Shown one piece after another: positions 1-6,828 of a DNA stretch of 9,904 bases (positions are counted from its first letter, which is position 1; each line of letters starts with the position of its first letter). Below the pieces are notes generated by a model that ran no database searches, was not told the origin of the DNA, and saw nothing but the letters and a program-made list of their open reading frames with translations. Both the position numbers and the translations under genes were made by a program. This DNA comes from CAYVBJ01 sp964415185. GTDB lineage: Bacteria; Bacteroidota; Rhodothermia; Balneolales; Balneolaceae. The stretch spans positions 1 through 9,904 of the forward strand of contig CAYPZI010000112.1 of NCBI GenBank assembly GCA_964415185.1, read 5' to 3'.

Positions 1-2
1 TT

Positions 3-740
3 GTTGAGTCAAAAATGGCATTGTCCGGAGAATCACTACCGGGAGCTTTGGAAACGGGAAACAGGGATTTATTACGTTTTGGTTCCTTATGGGCAATGAA
101 CTATACCATGCTTTTTGTTTCACTACTCTCTTTGGCTTCTGTTCGCTGGCTTTCCCGAAATGATATTGCAACCATACTTTTTACAGGTGTAGTAATAACT
201 GTGGTCATGTTTCTGGATGAAGGATTATCTGAATTGACAGTGCTAAAGGACCATTATTTCAATCCGGGCCTTAATGAGCCTTTTGACCCCGGCTTATGGC
301 ATATCATGATTCGATACATCAGTTTCTTATTTTTGGGTTTCATGTTTTACCCGACAGGCCTACTTGTCAAACAAAAAAATAAAAGCGGTTTTCTTGATAT
401 ATCCTATGATGCCCTCCTCTATGTAACCCTGTTGTGGATTCTCAGTAATGAACTCATCCTGTGGCTTGATTTTGCTGCCGTCAATAATCCCGAAGAGCTT
501 TGGATTACTATTTTTTGGGGTGTTTATGCACTGTCAATTGTTGCCGCCGGTATTAAATTCGGAAAAAAACACCTGCGCCTCGGTGCAATACTATTGCTTG
601 GAATAACATTGGCCAAATTATTCTTCTTCGATATTTCCGAACTTGATACTATTGCTAAAACGATAGTCTTCGTATCACTCGGAATTCTTCTTTTGATCGC
701 ATCTTTTTTATACAATAAGTTTAAAAGTAAAATGACATAA
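3..740 (+). CDS. DUF2339 family membrane protein, C-terminal part (cut by left edge)
   Basis: This is the C-terminal ~245 residues of a predicted multi-pass inner-membrane protein. The frame stays open to the left edge (codons GTT GAG TCA AAA precede the first ATG at 15), so the ATG is probably internal; DUF2339 proteins usually run to several hundred residues. Counting from that ATG, about seven hydrophobic segments are visible, near residues 26-46, 52-68, 97-115, 130-152, 162-180, 191-209 and 215-233. The final block has the sequence style I associate with the DUF2339 C-terminus in Bacteroidota: a hydrophobic helix, then KLFFFDISELDTIAKTIVF, then another helix and a short basic tail. The biochemical function of the family is unknown, and nothing catalytic is visible here. 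The gene ends at TAA 738-740 with no strong terminator directly behind it. Family assignment is confident; function is not claimed. Confidence 0.85.
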   Translation, partial: VESKMALSGESLPGALETGNRDLLRFGSLWAMNYTMLFVSLLSLASVRWLSRNDIATILFTGVVITVVMFLDEGLSELTVLKDHYFNPGLNEPFDPGLWHIMIRYISFLFLGFMFYPTGLLVKQKNKSGFLDISYDALLYVTLLWILSNELILWLDFAAVNNPEELWITIFWGVYALSIVAAGIKFGKKHLRLGAILLLGITLAKLFFFDISELDTIAKTIVFVSLGILLLIASFLYNKFKSKMT

Positions 741-823
741 CTTAGGCCATAATTATCAAAAAAATCCAATTTATGAAGCACCTTATTTACTCAATGCCTT
801 GATTTGGGGCAACATTTACCGCC

Positions 824-952
824 ATGATGAAAACCCGCTGGACAATATTACCCATACACACTATTCATGCTGTTATTCAACGCAGATCAGTTCTCTACTC
901 CAGGAAAGATCTTGACAAAATACTGGAAAGGCTTCGGGAAAAATATAATTAA
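824..952 (+). CDS. possible small ORF or 3' remnant of a broken gene
   Basis: A 42-codon frame runs from the tandem ATG ATG at 824-829 to TAA at 950-952. It is not recognised. The second half (SVLYSRKDLDKILERLREKY) is charged and looks like an amphipathic helix, resembling an authentic protein C-terminus rather than random translation. There is no Shine-Dalgarno site before 824, although this genome does not always use one. The frame is closed upstream by TGA at 800-802, while a neighbouring frame upstream also reads plausibly. The alternative is therefore that this is the end of an older, longer gene disrupted by a +1 shift somewhere around 803-880. A GC-rich hairpin 22 nt after the stop is compatible with either idea. 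No function is proposed. Confidence 0.25.
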   Translation: MMKTRWTILPIHTIHAVIQRRSVLYSRKDLDKILERLREKYN

Positions 953-973
953 ATCAAACTGGATTAAAATAAT

Positions 974-999
974 CCCCCCGGAGCTTTCGCCCCGGGAGG
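974..999. terminator. GC-rich hairpin, probably a terminator (perhaps bidirectional)
   Basis: Two GC-rich arms, 974-984 and 989-999, form an 11-position stem with two C-A mismatches around a 4-nt TTTC loop (985-988). It lies 22 nt after the small ORF at 824-952 (+) and 67 nt after the end of the lipoprotein gene (-). Read on the minus strand, the hairpin is followed by ATTATTTTAAT, a reasonable U-rich tail, so it most likely serves the lipoprotein transcript. In the plus direction the tail is poor. Confidence 0.5.
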
Positions 1000-1065
1000 C
1001 ATGGTGTTTATCAAATAAATTGACAACACAAAAAATCAGATTTATTGTCTGAACCTTTCCAGAAC

Positions 1066-1791
1066 TTATAAATCAGAGAAATCAAACAAAGCTGTTGAAT
1101 TGACAAAGAAGAGTCCTTCATCCGTCCATAAAGATTCCATTTTACCGGGTTCCCATTCTCCGTGGTCGAGAAGAAAGAAATTCAATCCCTGTTCCCAGCC
1201 TTCGGCAAGTACAGCAGCAAAATCTTCATCCACCCCATCGAGAGTTGCGAAAAAGTCGACAGCCGTATTTGGTGCTTCTATATCTATTAAATCACATGCA
1301 GGCGGCTGTCCGGGGACAAAGGCTACCGGGTAAATGCAATTTGTGCCTGTAAAAAAGATTTTGCCATTATCACCAACCAGGCCGCTGTCAGCAAAACCTC
1401 CTGCCGCTCCCGAACCGTCAAACACCCAGAGAGTAACCGAATGGCCGGGATCAAAGCCGCTTGCCTCGATTTCAAACGTAAATGACATGTTCGACATGAC
1501 AGTTACGGAAGCTGTGCCATTGATTTGGTCATGTGTGGGTCCGAACGACGGATTATCTGTCCAGAATGGCATGGATCCCAATTCAACATTTCGAGTGATT
1601 ATCTCAAAATCACCTTCGTCAGTACCTGTTACATTATTATCGCTGCATGCTGCGATTATAAAGCATAAGAACGTAACAATAAAAATTGACCGGTGTTTGA
1701 ATATATGGAAGTTCTGGCTTTTGAGCCTTGCCTTCCGGCTTACTTTGTCTTTCTGTTTATTTGAATTATAAAGATAAATTAAAGATTTCAT
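1066..1791 (-). CDS. secreted lipoprotein of unknown function
   Basis: A 241-residue predicted lipoprotein. A hydrophobic core at residues ~35-48 ends in a lipobox (IIAAC) with the lipidated Cys at 49, followed by SDNN. The acidic residue after Cys is mildly reminiscent of surface-export signals in Bacteroidota, which is inference only. The mature part looks beta-rich and acidic, with FTFEIEASGFDPGHSVTLWV, a Gly-rich loop, two Cys (about residues 153 and 167) that could form a disulfide, and FFLLDHGEWEPGKM. It resembles uncharacterised secreted proteins that share an SVTLW-type strand followed by a late HG motif; I know no function for them. The start is chosen because it is the only ATG, with GGTGAT 4 nt upstream; this leaves an unusually long n-region of ~34 residues before the hydrophobic core. 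The gene is divergent from the SARP/TPR regulator, which may control it. Confidence 0.8.
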   Translation of the reverse strand: MKSLIYLYNSNKQKDKVSRKARLKSQNFHIFKHRSIFIVTFLCFIIAACSDNNVTGTDEGDFEIITRNVELGSMPFWTDNPSFGPTHDQINGTASVTVMSNMSFTFEIEASGFDPGHSVTLWVFDGSGAAGGFADSGLVGDNGKIFFTGTNCIYPVAFVPGQPPACDLIDIEAPNTAVDFFATLDGVDEDFAAVLAEGWEQGLNFFLLDHGEWEPGKMESLWTDEGLFFVNSTALFDFSDL

Positions 1792-1818
1792 GATATCACC
1801 ATTGTTTTTATAGTTAGC

Positions 1819-1836
1819 CCGGTATTTCCATACCGG
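1819..1836. promoter_or_regulatory. perfect inverted repeat in divergent intergenic region (IR-1)
   Basis: CCGGTAT (1819-1825) and ATACCGG (1830-1836) are perfect 7-bp arms around a TTCC spacer. The repeat begins 28 bp upstream of the lipoprotein ATG and could be a dimer-binding operator or a hairpin in the lipoprotein mRNA leader. Plus-strand sequence after it (TTTGTTGTGTTT) is T-rich but interrupted, so a terminator is less likely because no plus-strand gene precedes it. Confidence 0.45.
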
Positions 1837-1845
1837 TTTGTTGTG

Positions 1846-1875
1846 TTTGTGCCTATAGTAATCATCAAATCTTTG
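1846..1875 (+). promoter_or_regulatory. candidate Bacteroidota-type promoter for the regulator gene
   Basis: TTTG at 1846-1849 and AATCTTTG at 1868-1875 are separated by 18 nt. This is close to the Bacteroidota -33 TTTG / -7 TAnnTTTG pattern, with one mismatch in the -7 element. The predicted transcript would start near 1882 and include the second inverted repeat (1892-1910) in its leader. This is a match by eye only. Confidence 0.3.
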
Positions 1876-1891
1876 TTTACTCTCTTATTTC

Positions 1892-1910
1892 TCTTAGATT
1901 CCATCTAAGA
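1892..1910. promoter_or_regulatory. perfect inverted repeat just upstream of the regulator start (IR-2)
   Basis: TCTTAGAT (1892-1899) and ATCTAAGA (1903-1910) are perfect 8-bp arms around a TCC spacer, ending 21 nt before ATG 1932. It could be an operator for autoregulation or a leader hairpin affecting translation of the regulator. Its arms differ in sequence from IR-1, but both share a TTCC/TCC centre. Confidence 0.45.
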
Positions 1911-1931
1911 CTCTAATTTTTGGACATTAAG

Positions 1932-4079
1932 ATGGTTGAGATCAGACTACTTGGCCCTGTAAGCCTTCGAAATAAGGATGGGAGTTTTAACGATTCATTT
2001 TTGTCAGGCCCAAAAAGGCTGGCCCTGCTTACTTATTTGATACTTGCAAAGCCGCGTGGTTATCACAGAAGAGATACAATTATTGCACTGTTTTGGCCCG
2101 AAAAAGGGCAAAAAGGTGCCCGAAATTCGCTAAGTAATATGTTGTATCAAATACGGGATTCCCTGGGAAATTCAATTGTTCTCAACCGGGGCACGGAAGA
2201 ACTTTGTATTAACAGGGATTTAATCTGGTGTGATGTCTTTGCTTTTGAAGAAAACCTGAAACAGGATAAACTAACACCTGCCATTCAGTTATACAGAGGA
2301 AATTTATTAACCGGTTTTCATGTAAAAGATATCTCAAATGATTTTCTCGATTGGATCGAAAATGAAAGGGAACGACTCAGAAAACTGGCTTTTAAAACAT
2401 CCTGTAAGCTGGCTGAAAAAGCTGAAAAATCAGGTGATTACAATCTTGCGGTTTCGTGGGGAAAGGCCGCAGTAGGGTATACAGATTTTTCAGAAGATGC
2501 TTATATCGAATATATTAAGCTGCTGAATCGAATAGGGAAAAGCTCTCAAGCATTGAAAGTTTACAAAGACTTTGAGCGTCATTTAAATGAAATATGGGAT
2601 TTAGAACCATCGGAAAAGATTCGCAATCTTTACCATGAAATTAATAAAAAGAAAGAAAACGGGACTTTAAAATTAAACCCCGGCCACTCAGAAAAAGTCC
2701 CGGAGCGTTCCATAGCCGTAATACCATTCGAAAGTATCGGGAAAAATAAAAATTCTGTACTCACCAAAGGAATTCAGGGTGAATTGATAACACGGCTTTC
2801 GGGAATATCCCAGCTGCAGGTTATATCAAGAACTTCAGTCAGAAAATATGCCTATACAAATACCTCTATTTCAGATATTGGAAAAGAGTTGAATGTGGAA
2901 TATGTAATGGAGGGAGAGATACAGGAAACTGAGAATAAAGTATACATGAATTTCCGTCTCATTGATGCACGTAACGACAGGCAGGTGTGGGCTACTAACT
3001 TCAGGCGAAAAATTACAGCTCGTAATCTTTTTCAAATTCAGCGTAAAATAACTCAACAAATAACTAATGCACTGCAGGCAGAATTAACACCCGAAGAGAT
3101 ACGGCAGATCGAGAAGAAGCCAACTTCAAAAATTGAAGCTTACCGACTTTATATGCAGGGCTGGAGCTGGATTGAACAACGGACTGAAAAAGGCTTGTAC
3201 AGGGGATTGAAGCATTTTGAAGATGCTCAAAAAGTGGATCCCGGCTTTACACTTGCAATGGTCGGCCAAGCCCTTGCTTTGATTGGTCTGCACAGTTACG
3301 GTTATGACACTTCGGATGAAATCCTTTCAGCTGCAGACAAACTGATACAAAATGCACTTAAAAAGGACCAGAGTCTGGCGGAATCCCATGCTGCCCACGG
3401 AATTCTGCAAATAAGCAGATATAATGGAAAAGAGGCTGTTAAAGCACTAAAAAAAGCAGTAGAGTTGAGGCCAGGGTATGCCAATGCACACAACAAGCTT
3501 AGTTGGTTATACCAGCATATTGGGAAACCACAGGAAGCTCTTTCAAGTTCAAAAAAGGCAGTGGAACTTGACCCGTTTTCTCCCGAAGCGGTCATTAATC
3601 TGTCTTTTACGCAACTGATAAACGGTGATAAACAAAAAGCACTTCATTTTACAGAAAGAACCTCCGAATTACATCCAACCTGGAATACAGCTGTTTTTTA
3701 TAAAGGATTGATTTTATTTCATATGGAAGATTATGACCAAGCTCAAAAACTACTTGATGGTCTTTCGGTTGAGTGGGCGAACGGAGGACCACGCTCACTG
3801 CTGGCTTTGATCGATTTGTCAAATAAAGACTGGAAATCATTTAATAAGCATCTGGATTATTTCAGGAAACATAAAATGCAATTCTACGAAGGCCTTTTAT
3901 TATCCGCCTCCGGTGAAATTGATAAAGCAATACACCTTTTTAAAAATATTAAAGAGTGGACACCCTGGCCCGTGCAATCCATTTACTACCTTTTTCCGGT
4001 GCAATTAAGGCAAATCAGGACAGATCCGAATTTTGATGATATCCTGACTAATGTACAAACGTGGTGGAATGTGATATAA
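1932..4079 (+). CDS. SARP-type regulator: winged helix + BTAD + TolB-like + TPR
   Basis: A 715-residue predicted cytoplasmic transcriptional regulator. Residues ~1-95 form an OmpR/SARP winged helix (MVEIRLLGPVSL, PKRLALLTYLIL, HRRDTIIALFWPE, and the likely recognition helix ARNSLSNMLYQIRDSLG). Residues ~103-240 match the bacterial transcriptional activator domain (BTAD), itself TPR-like. Residues ~258-385 resemble a TolB/FlgO-like amino-terminal domain (RSIAVIPFESIG, GELITRLSGISQLQVISRTS, YVMEGEI, QVWATNF). Residues ~400-690 carry TPRs, clearest at 500-515 (EAVKALKKAVELRPGYANAH) and 534-550. No membrane segment separates the parts, and no NB-ARC ATPase is present, unlike many actinobacterial SARPs. 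ATG 1932 is preferred over an upstream in-frame TTG (1920-1922), because SARP proteins typically begin right at the VEIRLLGPV strand and a GGA lies 7 nt upstream. The gene is divergent from the lipoprotein, its most likely local target. The ligand is unknown. Confidence 0.88.
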   Translation: MVEIRLLGPVSLRNKDGSFNDSFLSGPKRLALLTYLILAKPRGYHRRDTIIALFWPEKGQKGARNSLSNMLYQIRDSLGNSIVLNRGTEELCINRDLIWCDVFAFEENLKQDKLTPAIQLYRGNLLTGFHVKDISNDFLDWIENERERLRKLAFKTSCKLAEKAEKSGDYNLAVSWGKAAVGYTDFSEDAYIEYIKLLNRIGKSSQALKVYKDFERHLNEIWDLEPSEKIRNLYHEINKKKENGTLKLNPGHSEKVPERSIAVIPFESIGKNKNSVLTKGIQGELITRLSGISQLQVISRTSVRKYAYTNTSISDIGKELNVEYVMEGEIQETENKVYMNFRLIDARNDRQVWATNFRRKITARNLFQIQRKITQQITNALQAELTPEEIRQIEKKPTSKIEAYRLYMQGWSWIEQRTEKGLYRGLKHFEDAQKVDPGFTLAMVGQALALIGLHSYGYDTSDEILSAADKLIQNALKKDQSLAESHAAHGILQISRYNGKEAVKALKKAVELRPGYANAHNKLSWLYQHIGKPQEALSSSKKAVELDPFSPEAVINLSFTQLINGDKQKALHFTERTSELHPTWNTAVFYKGLILFHMEDYDQAQKLLDGLSVEWANGGPRSLLALIDLSNKDWKSFNKHLDYFRKHKMQFYEGLLLSASGEIDKAIHLFKNIKEWTPWPVQSIYYLFPVQLRQIRTDPNFDDILTNVQTWWNVI

Positions 4080-4081
4080 CA

Positions 4082-4113
4082 GTTTGCAGCAAACGTAACA
4101 TCTCGTATATTCC
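4082..4113 (+). promoter_or_regulatory. candidate promoter with overlapping palindrome upstream of lemA
   Basis: Directly after the regulator stop, GTTTGC (4082-4087) and GCAAAC (4089-4094) form a perfect 13-bp palindrome centred on A 4088. The TTTG inside the left arm (4083-4086) lies 19 nt before TATATTCC (4106-4113), a partial match to TAnnTTTG. This fits a -33/-7 pair with an operator overlapping -33. The one-base spacer makes a terminator hairpin unlikely. It would drive lemA and the protease gene. Judged by eye. Confidence 0.3.
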
Positions 4114-4166
4114 CGCTGTACATGGATGTGTGGATTTTACCCAATAATTAACCTTCATCTATCATT

Positions 4167-4754
4167 ATGACTCTACTCATTGTTCTTCTCGTTTTGGTTA
4201 TTCTTGTTGCTGTCTGGCTTACAGGAATCTACAATAAGCTGGTAACCCTCCGGAACCGGCTGAAAAACGCATTTGCCCAGATTGATGTCCAGTTGAAACG
4301 CCGGTATGACCTTATACCCAACCTGATTGAAACCGCAAAAGGTTACATGAAACACGAACGTGAAACCCTGGAAGCGGTTATACAGGCACGGAACCAGGCT
4401 CAACAGGCTGAAAAAAAAGCAGCCGAGCAACCTGAAGACCCGGAGGCCATGAAAAACCTGATGGGTGCCGAACAGGCATTGACAGGTGCCATGGGCCGGC
4501 TCTTTGCACTCTCGGAAAATTATCCCGACCTGAAAGCCAACCAGAATATGATGCAGCTTACCGAAGAGCTGACATCAACCGAAAACAAAATCGCTTTTGC
4601 CCGGCAGGCCTTTAACGATTCGGTGATGAATTATAACACCTATCGTGAAAAATTTCCCAATACGTTTGTCGCCAACATGTTCGGGTTTAAATATGCCGAA
4701 CAGTTTACAATTGACAAACCTGAAGAAAGAGAAGCACCCAAAGTTTCCTTTTAA
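4167..4754 (+). CDS. lemA: LemA family protein
   Basis: A 195-residue membrane-anchored LemA protein of typical family length. One N-terminal membrane segment (residues ~2-20) is followed by the hallmark block YNKLVTLRNRLKNAFAQ, then DVQLKRRYDLIPNLIETAKGY and KHERETLEAV, a helical/coiled-coil body, and FNDSVMNYNTYREKFP with FGFKYAEQF near the end. LemA proteins have no known enzymatic activity. They often sit beside membrane metalloproteases or TPM-domain proteins and are thought to act as helical scaffolds at the membrane. Here the next gene encodes an M48 protease only 14 nt downstream, so cotranscription is very likely. The start is the first ATG before the hydrophobic segment; no Shine-Dalgarno site is visible before it. 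Confidence 0.95.
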   Translation: MTLLIVLLVLVILVAVWLTGIYNKLVTLRNRLKNAFAQIDVQLKRRYDLIPNLIETAKGYMKHERETLEAVIQARNQAQQAEKKAAEQPEDPEAMKNLMGAEQALTGAMGRLFALSENYPDLKANQNMMQLTEELTSTENKIAFARQAFNDSVMNYNTYREKFPNTFVANMFGFKYAEQFTIDKPEEREAPKVSF

Positions 4755-4768
4755 ACGGGTAACCGATA

Positions 4769-6706
4769 ATGGATTTTTTTGAAGCTCAGGACCGTGCCAA
4801 ACGGAATACCGGGAAACTTATAGCTCTTTACGCGCTCGCCGTCACAGGTATTATTATCTCCATTTATTTTGTTACAATTTTGATTTTTGTAACACAGTTC
4901 AATGGATTTGGCGGTTCACTCTGGAATCCCGGCTTGCTGGCAGCAGTAACCGTGATCATCCTTATTTTGATATTATCCGGCACAGCCTACCGGGTTGCAC
5001 AGCTTCGTAAAGGCGGAAGCGCCGTAGCAGAGCTGCTTGGAGGCCAAAAAATTGAGCCGATGACAACGGATACGGGAAAACGCATGTTGATGAATATTGT
5101 TGAAGAGATGTCAATAGCCTCCGGCGTTCCCGTTCCCGATGTGTATGTGCTTGAAAATGAAGAGAACATCAACGCTTTTGCCGCCGGATTCAATATGGGC
5201 GATGCCGCCATCGGCGTAACCCGGGGAGCACTTGAACAGCTTTCCCGTAATGAGCTTCAGGGTGTGATAGCACACGAATACAGCCATATTTTTAACGGTG
5301 ATATGCGCCTGAATATCCGCCTGATCGGTATTCTGAACGGCATCCTGATTATTCACATCATGGGGATGATTTTGATCCGAAGTGTCTTTTACTCGGGCGG
5401 AGCCAGAGTCAGAAGCAGTAAAGACGGAAAAGGAGGCAACGGCACAATCGCAATTATTGTGCTGGGCGTAGCTCTTATTGTCATCGGGTATATAGGGATG
5501 ATCTGCGGACGGATGATACAATCGGCGATATCGCGACAGCGCGAATACCTTGCAGACGCTGCGGCTGTGCAATATACCCGGAATCCGGAAGGACTGGCCG
5601 GGGCATTGAATAAGATCGGGTTGAAACAAAAAGGCGCTGAAATCAAAAATGCTCATTCAATGGAAATGAGCCATCTCTTTTTTGCCAGCAGCTATCATTC
5701 GTTTGTAGACAGGCTTTTTTCAACCCATCCGCCGCTTGAAAAACGAATTAAAGCCATTGCCCCTCAGTACGGATCCGGCAAGGATGAAAAACTCAGAAAA
5801 AAAATCAGTAAGGATTTCGGGAATAAGCACATAGCGGGTAAACAGCCTGCCGCTGCTTCCGGGGCTGTGTCCGGCTCTCATCCCGCTATCACACCGGAAG
5901 TTATACTTGCTGCAATTGGGTCAATTGGAGCCGGAGGCATGCAAAAGGCAGGTTCAATTTTAAAGGATATTCCACCTGTTCTCAGAAATGCCGCGCATGA
6001 ACCACTTGCAGCAGAAGCACTTATTTATGCTCTTCTGCTGAAGTCAAGCGGCAATAATAATGTTCCCGAATGGCTGAATACCCGAACCGGAAATGAAACG
6101 GCTTCCGAAACCAATAAGCTTTTGCTCAAACTTGAAAACTCAAAACGGGAGTGGTTTTTGCCGCTTACAGAATTATCATTTCCGGCACTCCGAAAAATGA
6201 GTGCGTCTCAATACAAGGAATTTCGCTCGGCTTTGAGCCAGATGCTAAATTTGAACAGGCCTGAAAACCTGTTCGGTTTTGTACTTGAAAAAATGGTCGT
6301 CCATCAGCTCGATGCCGCTTTTTCGGAAAAAAAAGAGAGAAGAATTCGCCACCACCATTTAAAAACACTTGGCAGGGAATTGTCAGTCTTACTCTCGGCA
6401 CTCTCCCAACTCACCGACTCCGATCCGGAAAAAGCCTGGAAAAACGGCCTGAAGCCAATTGAAAAAGTGAAGCCGGATGACATGAAATTTCTGCAACAGA
6501 ATGAATGCCGGTTACGCGATCTTGATACCGCCCTCGATGAATTGGCAGCCTCTGCCAACCCTGTGAAGAAATATATTATCAGCGCGGTTATTTACTGTGT
6601 CACTTCCGACAAAAAAATAAATACCGATGAGATGGAGATGATGAGAGCTGTATCTGAAGTTCTCGAAACACCCATTCCTGCCGGAATACTTGAACAAGCA
6701 GCGTAG
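4769..6706 (+). CDS. M48 family membrane zinc metalloprotease (HtpX-like) with long C-terminal extension
   Basis: A 645-residue integral membrane protease. Membrane segments are seen near residues 18-42, 55-75, 183-206 and 226-250, as in HtpX. The zinc site is intact: HEYSH at 169-173 (two His ligands and the catalytic Glu) and REYLADA at 258-264, giving the third ligand Glu259. STHPP at 318-322 is the conserved motif near the end of the peptidase domain. HtpX-type enzymes degrade damaged membrane proteins, with the active site facing the cytoplasm. HtpX itself is about 290-300 residues; here ~290 residues follow residue 350. The extension starts with a low-complexity Ala/Gly/Ser linker and ends with a TerB-like segment (~598-637: KKYIISAVIYCVTSDKKINTDEMEMMRAVSE), whose acidic DKKINTDE loop could bind metal. 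It follows lemA by 14 nt, suggesting one operon and one membrane complex. The symbol htpX is withheld because of the different architecture. Confidence 0.92.
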   Translation: MDFFEAQDRAKRNTGKLIALYALAVTGIIISIYFVTILIFVTQFNGFGGSLWNPGLLAAVTVIILILILSGTAYRVAQLRKGGSAVAELLGGQKIEPMTTDTGKRMLMNIVEEMSIASGVPVPDVYVLENEENINAFAAGFNMGDAAIGVTRGALEQLSRNELQGVIAHEYSHIFNGDMRLNIRLIGILNGILIIHIMGMILIRSVFYSGGARVRSSKDGKGGNGTIAIIVLGVALIVIGYIGMICGRMIQSAISRQREYLADAAAVQYTRNPEGLAGALNKIGLKQKGAEIKNAHSMEMSHLFFASSYHSFVDRLFSTHPPLEKRIKAIAPQYGSGKDEKLRKKISKDFGNKHIAGKQPAAASGAVSGSHPAITPEVILAAIGSIGAGGMQKAGSILKDIPPVLRNAAHEPLAAEALIYALLLKSSGNNNVPEWLNTRTGNETASETNKLLLKLENSKREWFLPLTELSFPALRKMSASQYKEFRSALSQMLNLNRPENLFGFVLEKMVVHQLDAAFSEKKERRIRHHHLKTLGRELSVLLSALSQLTDSDPEKAWKNGLKPIEKVKPDDMKFLQQNECRLRDLDTALDELAASANPVKKYIISAVIYCVTSDKKINTDEMEMMRAVSEVLETPIPAGILEQAA

Positions 6707-6768
6707 TTAAAGAAGTTGAGGAACTTGAGGAAGTGAAAACGCAAAAGGCAAAACGCAAAAGAAATTTT

Positions 6769-6786
6769 CAACCCTTTTCGGGGTTG
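6769..6786 (-). terminator. hairpin, possible terminator
   Basis: CAACCC (6769-6774) and GGGTTG (6781-6786) form a perfect 6-bp stem with a 6-nt loop in the centre of the repeat tract. Read on the minus strand it is followed by AAAATTTCTTTT, a moderately U-rich tail, so it could stop transcription of the dehalogenase gene. In the plus direction (after the protease gene) the tail is not T-rich. Confidence 0.35.
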
Positions 6787-6809
6787 TCGAAACAGTTGCC
6801 GCATTTTAA

Positions 6810-6828
6810 CCCCGCATTTCATACGGGG
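6810..6828. terminator. second hairpin in the convergent spacer, possible terminator
   Basis: CCCCG (6810-6814) and CGGGG (6824-6828) form a stem that can extend inward by AT/AT pairs after one C-A mismatch, leaving a TTC loop. On the minus strand it is followed by TTAAAAT. A competing small hairpin, GGGC-TAT-GCCC (6826-6836), overlaps its right arm, so the two are mutually exclusive. It probably contributes to transcription termination between the convergent protease and dehalogenase genes. Confidence 0.4.

Larger units (their letters stand above)
741..1065. other. 325-bp stretch without a convincing gene
   Basis: This gap lies between the DUF2339 stop and the end of the minus-strand lipoprotein gene. 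It contains a possible 42-codon ORF (824-952) and a GC-rich hairpin (974-999), listed separately. Another plus frame is open from 736 to the TGA at 913-915 without any ATG and reads protein-like (NPIYEAPYLLNALIWGNIYR). It overlaps the 824-952 ORF one frame away, which is the pattern expected of a frameshifted gene remnant. No tRNA or other RNA gene is evident. Confidence 0.5.

Noticed and set aside
867..1052. 61-codon plus-strand frame
   Set aside because: It runs through the GC-rich terminator hairpin at 974-999 and the AT-rich leader, has no recognisable content and no ribosome binding site, and overlaps better frames.
1100..1771. Two plus-strand frames opposite the lipoprotein gene
   Set aside because: They are antisense shadows; the minus strand encodes a lipoprotein with an intact lipobox and coherent beta-rich body.
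1819..1836. IR-1 as a plus-strand terminator
   Set aside because: A partly T-rich stretch follows, but no plus-strand gene ends nearby; its position between divergent starts favours a regulatory role.
1920..1931. TTG at 1920 as the regulator start
   Set aside because: It would add four residues before the conserved VEIRLLGPV strand; ATG 1932 fits the family start better, though TTG cannot be excluded.
5111..5656. 181-codon minus-strand frame
   Set aside because: It lies antisense to the peptidase core of the M48 gene, including HEYSH; composition is His/Cys-rich, as expected of a reverse-strand shadow.
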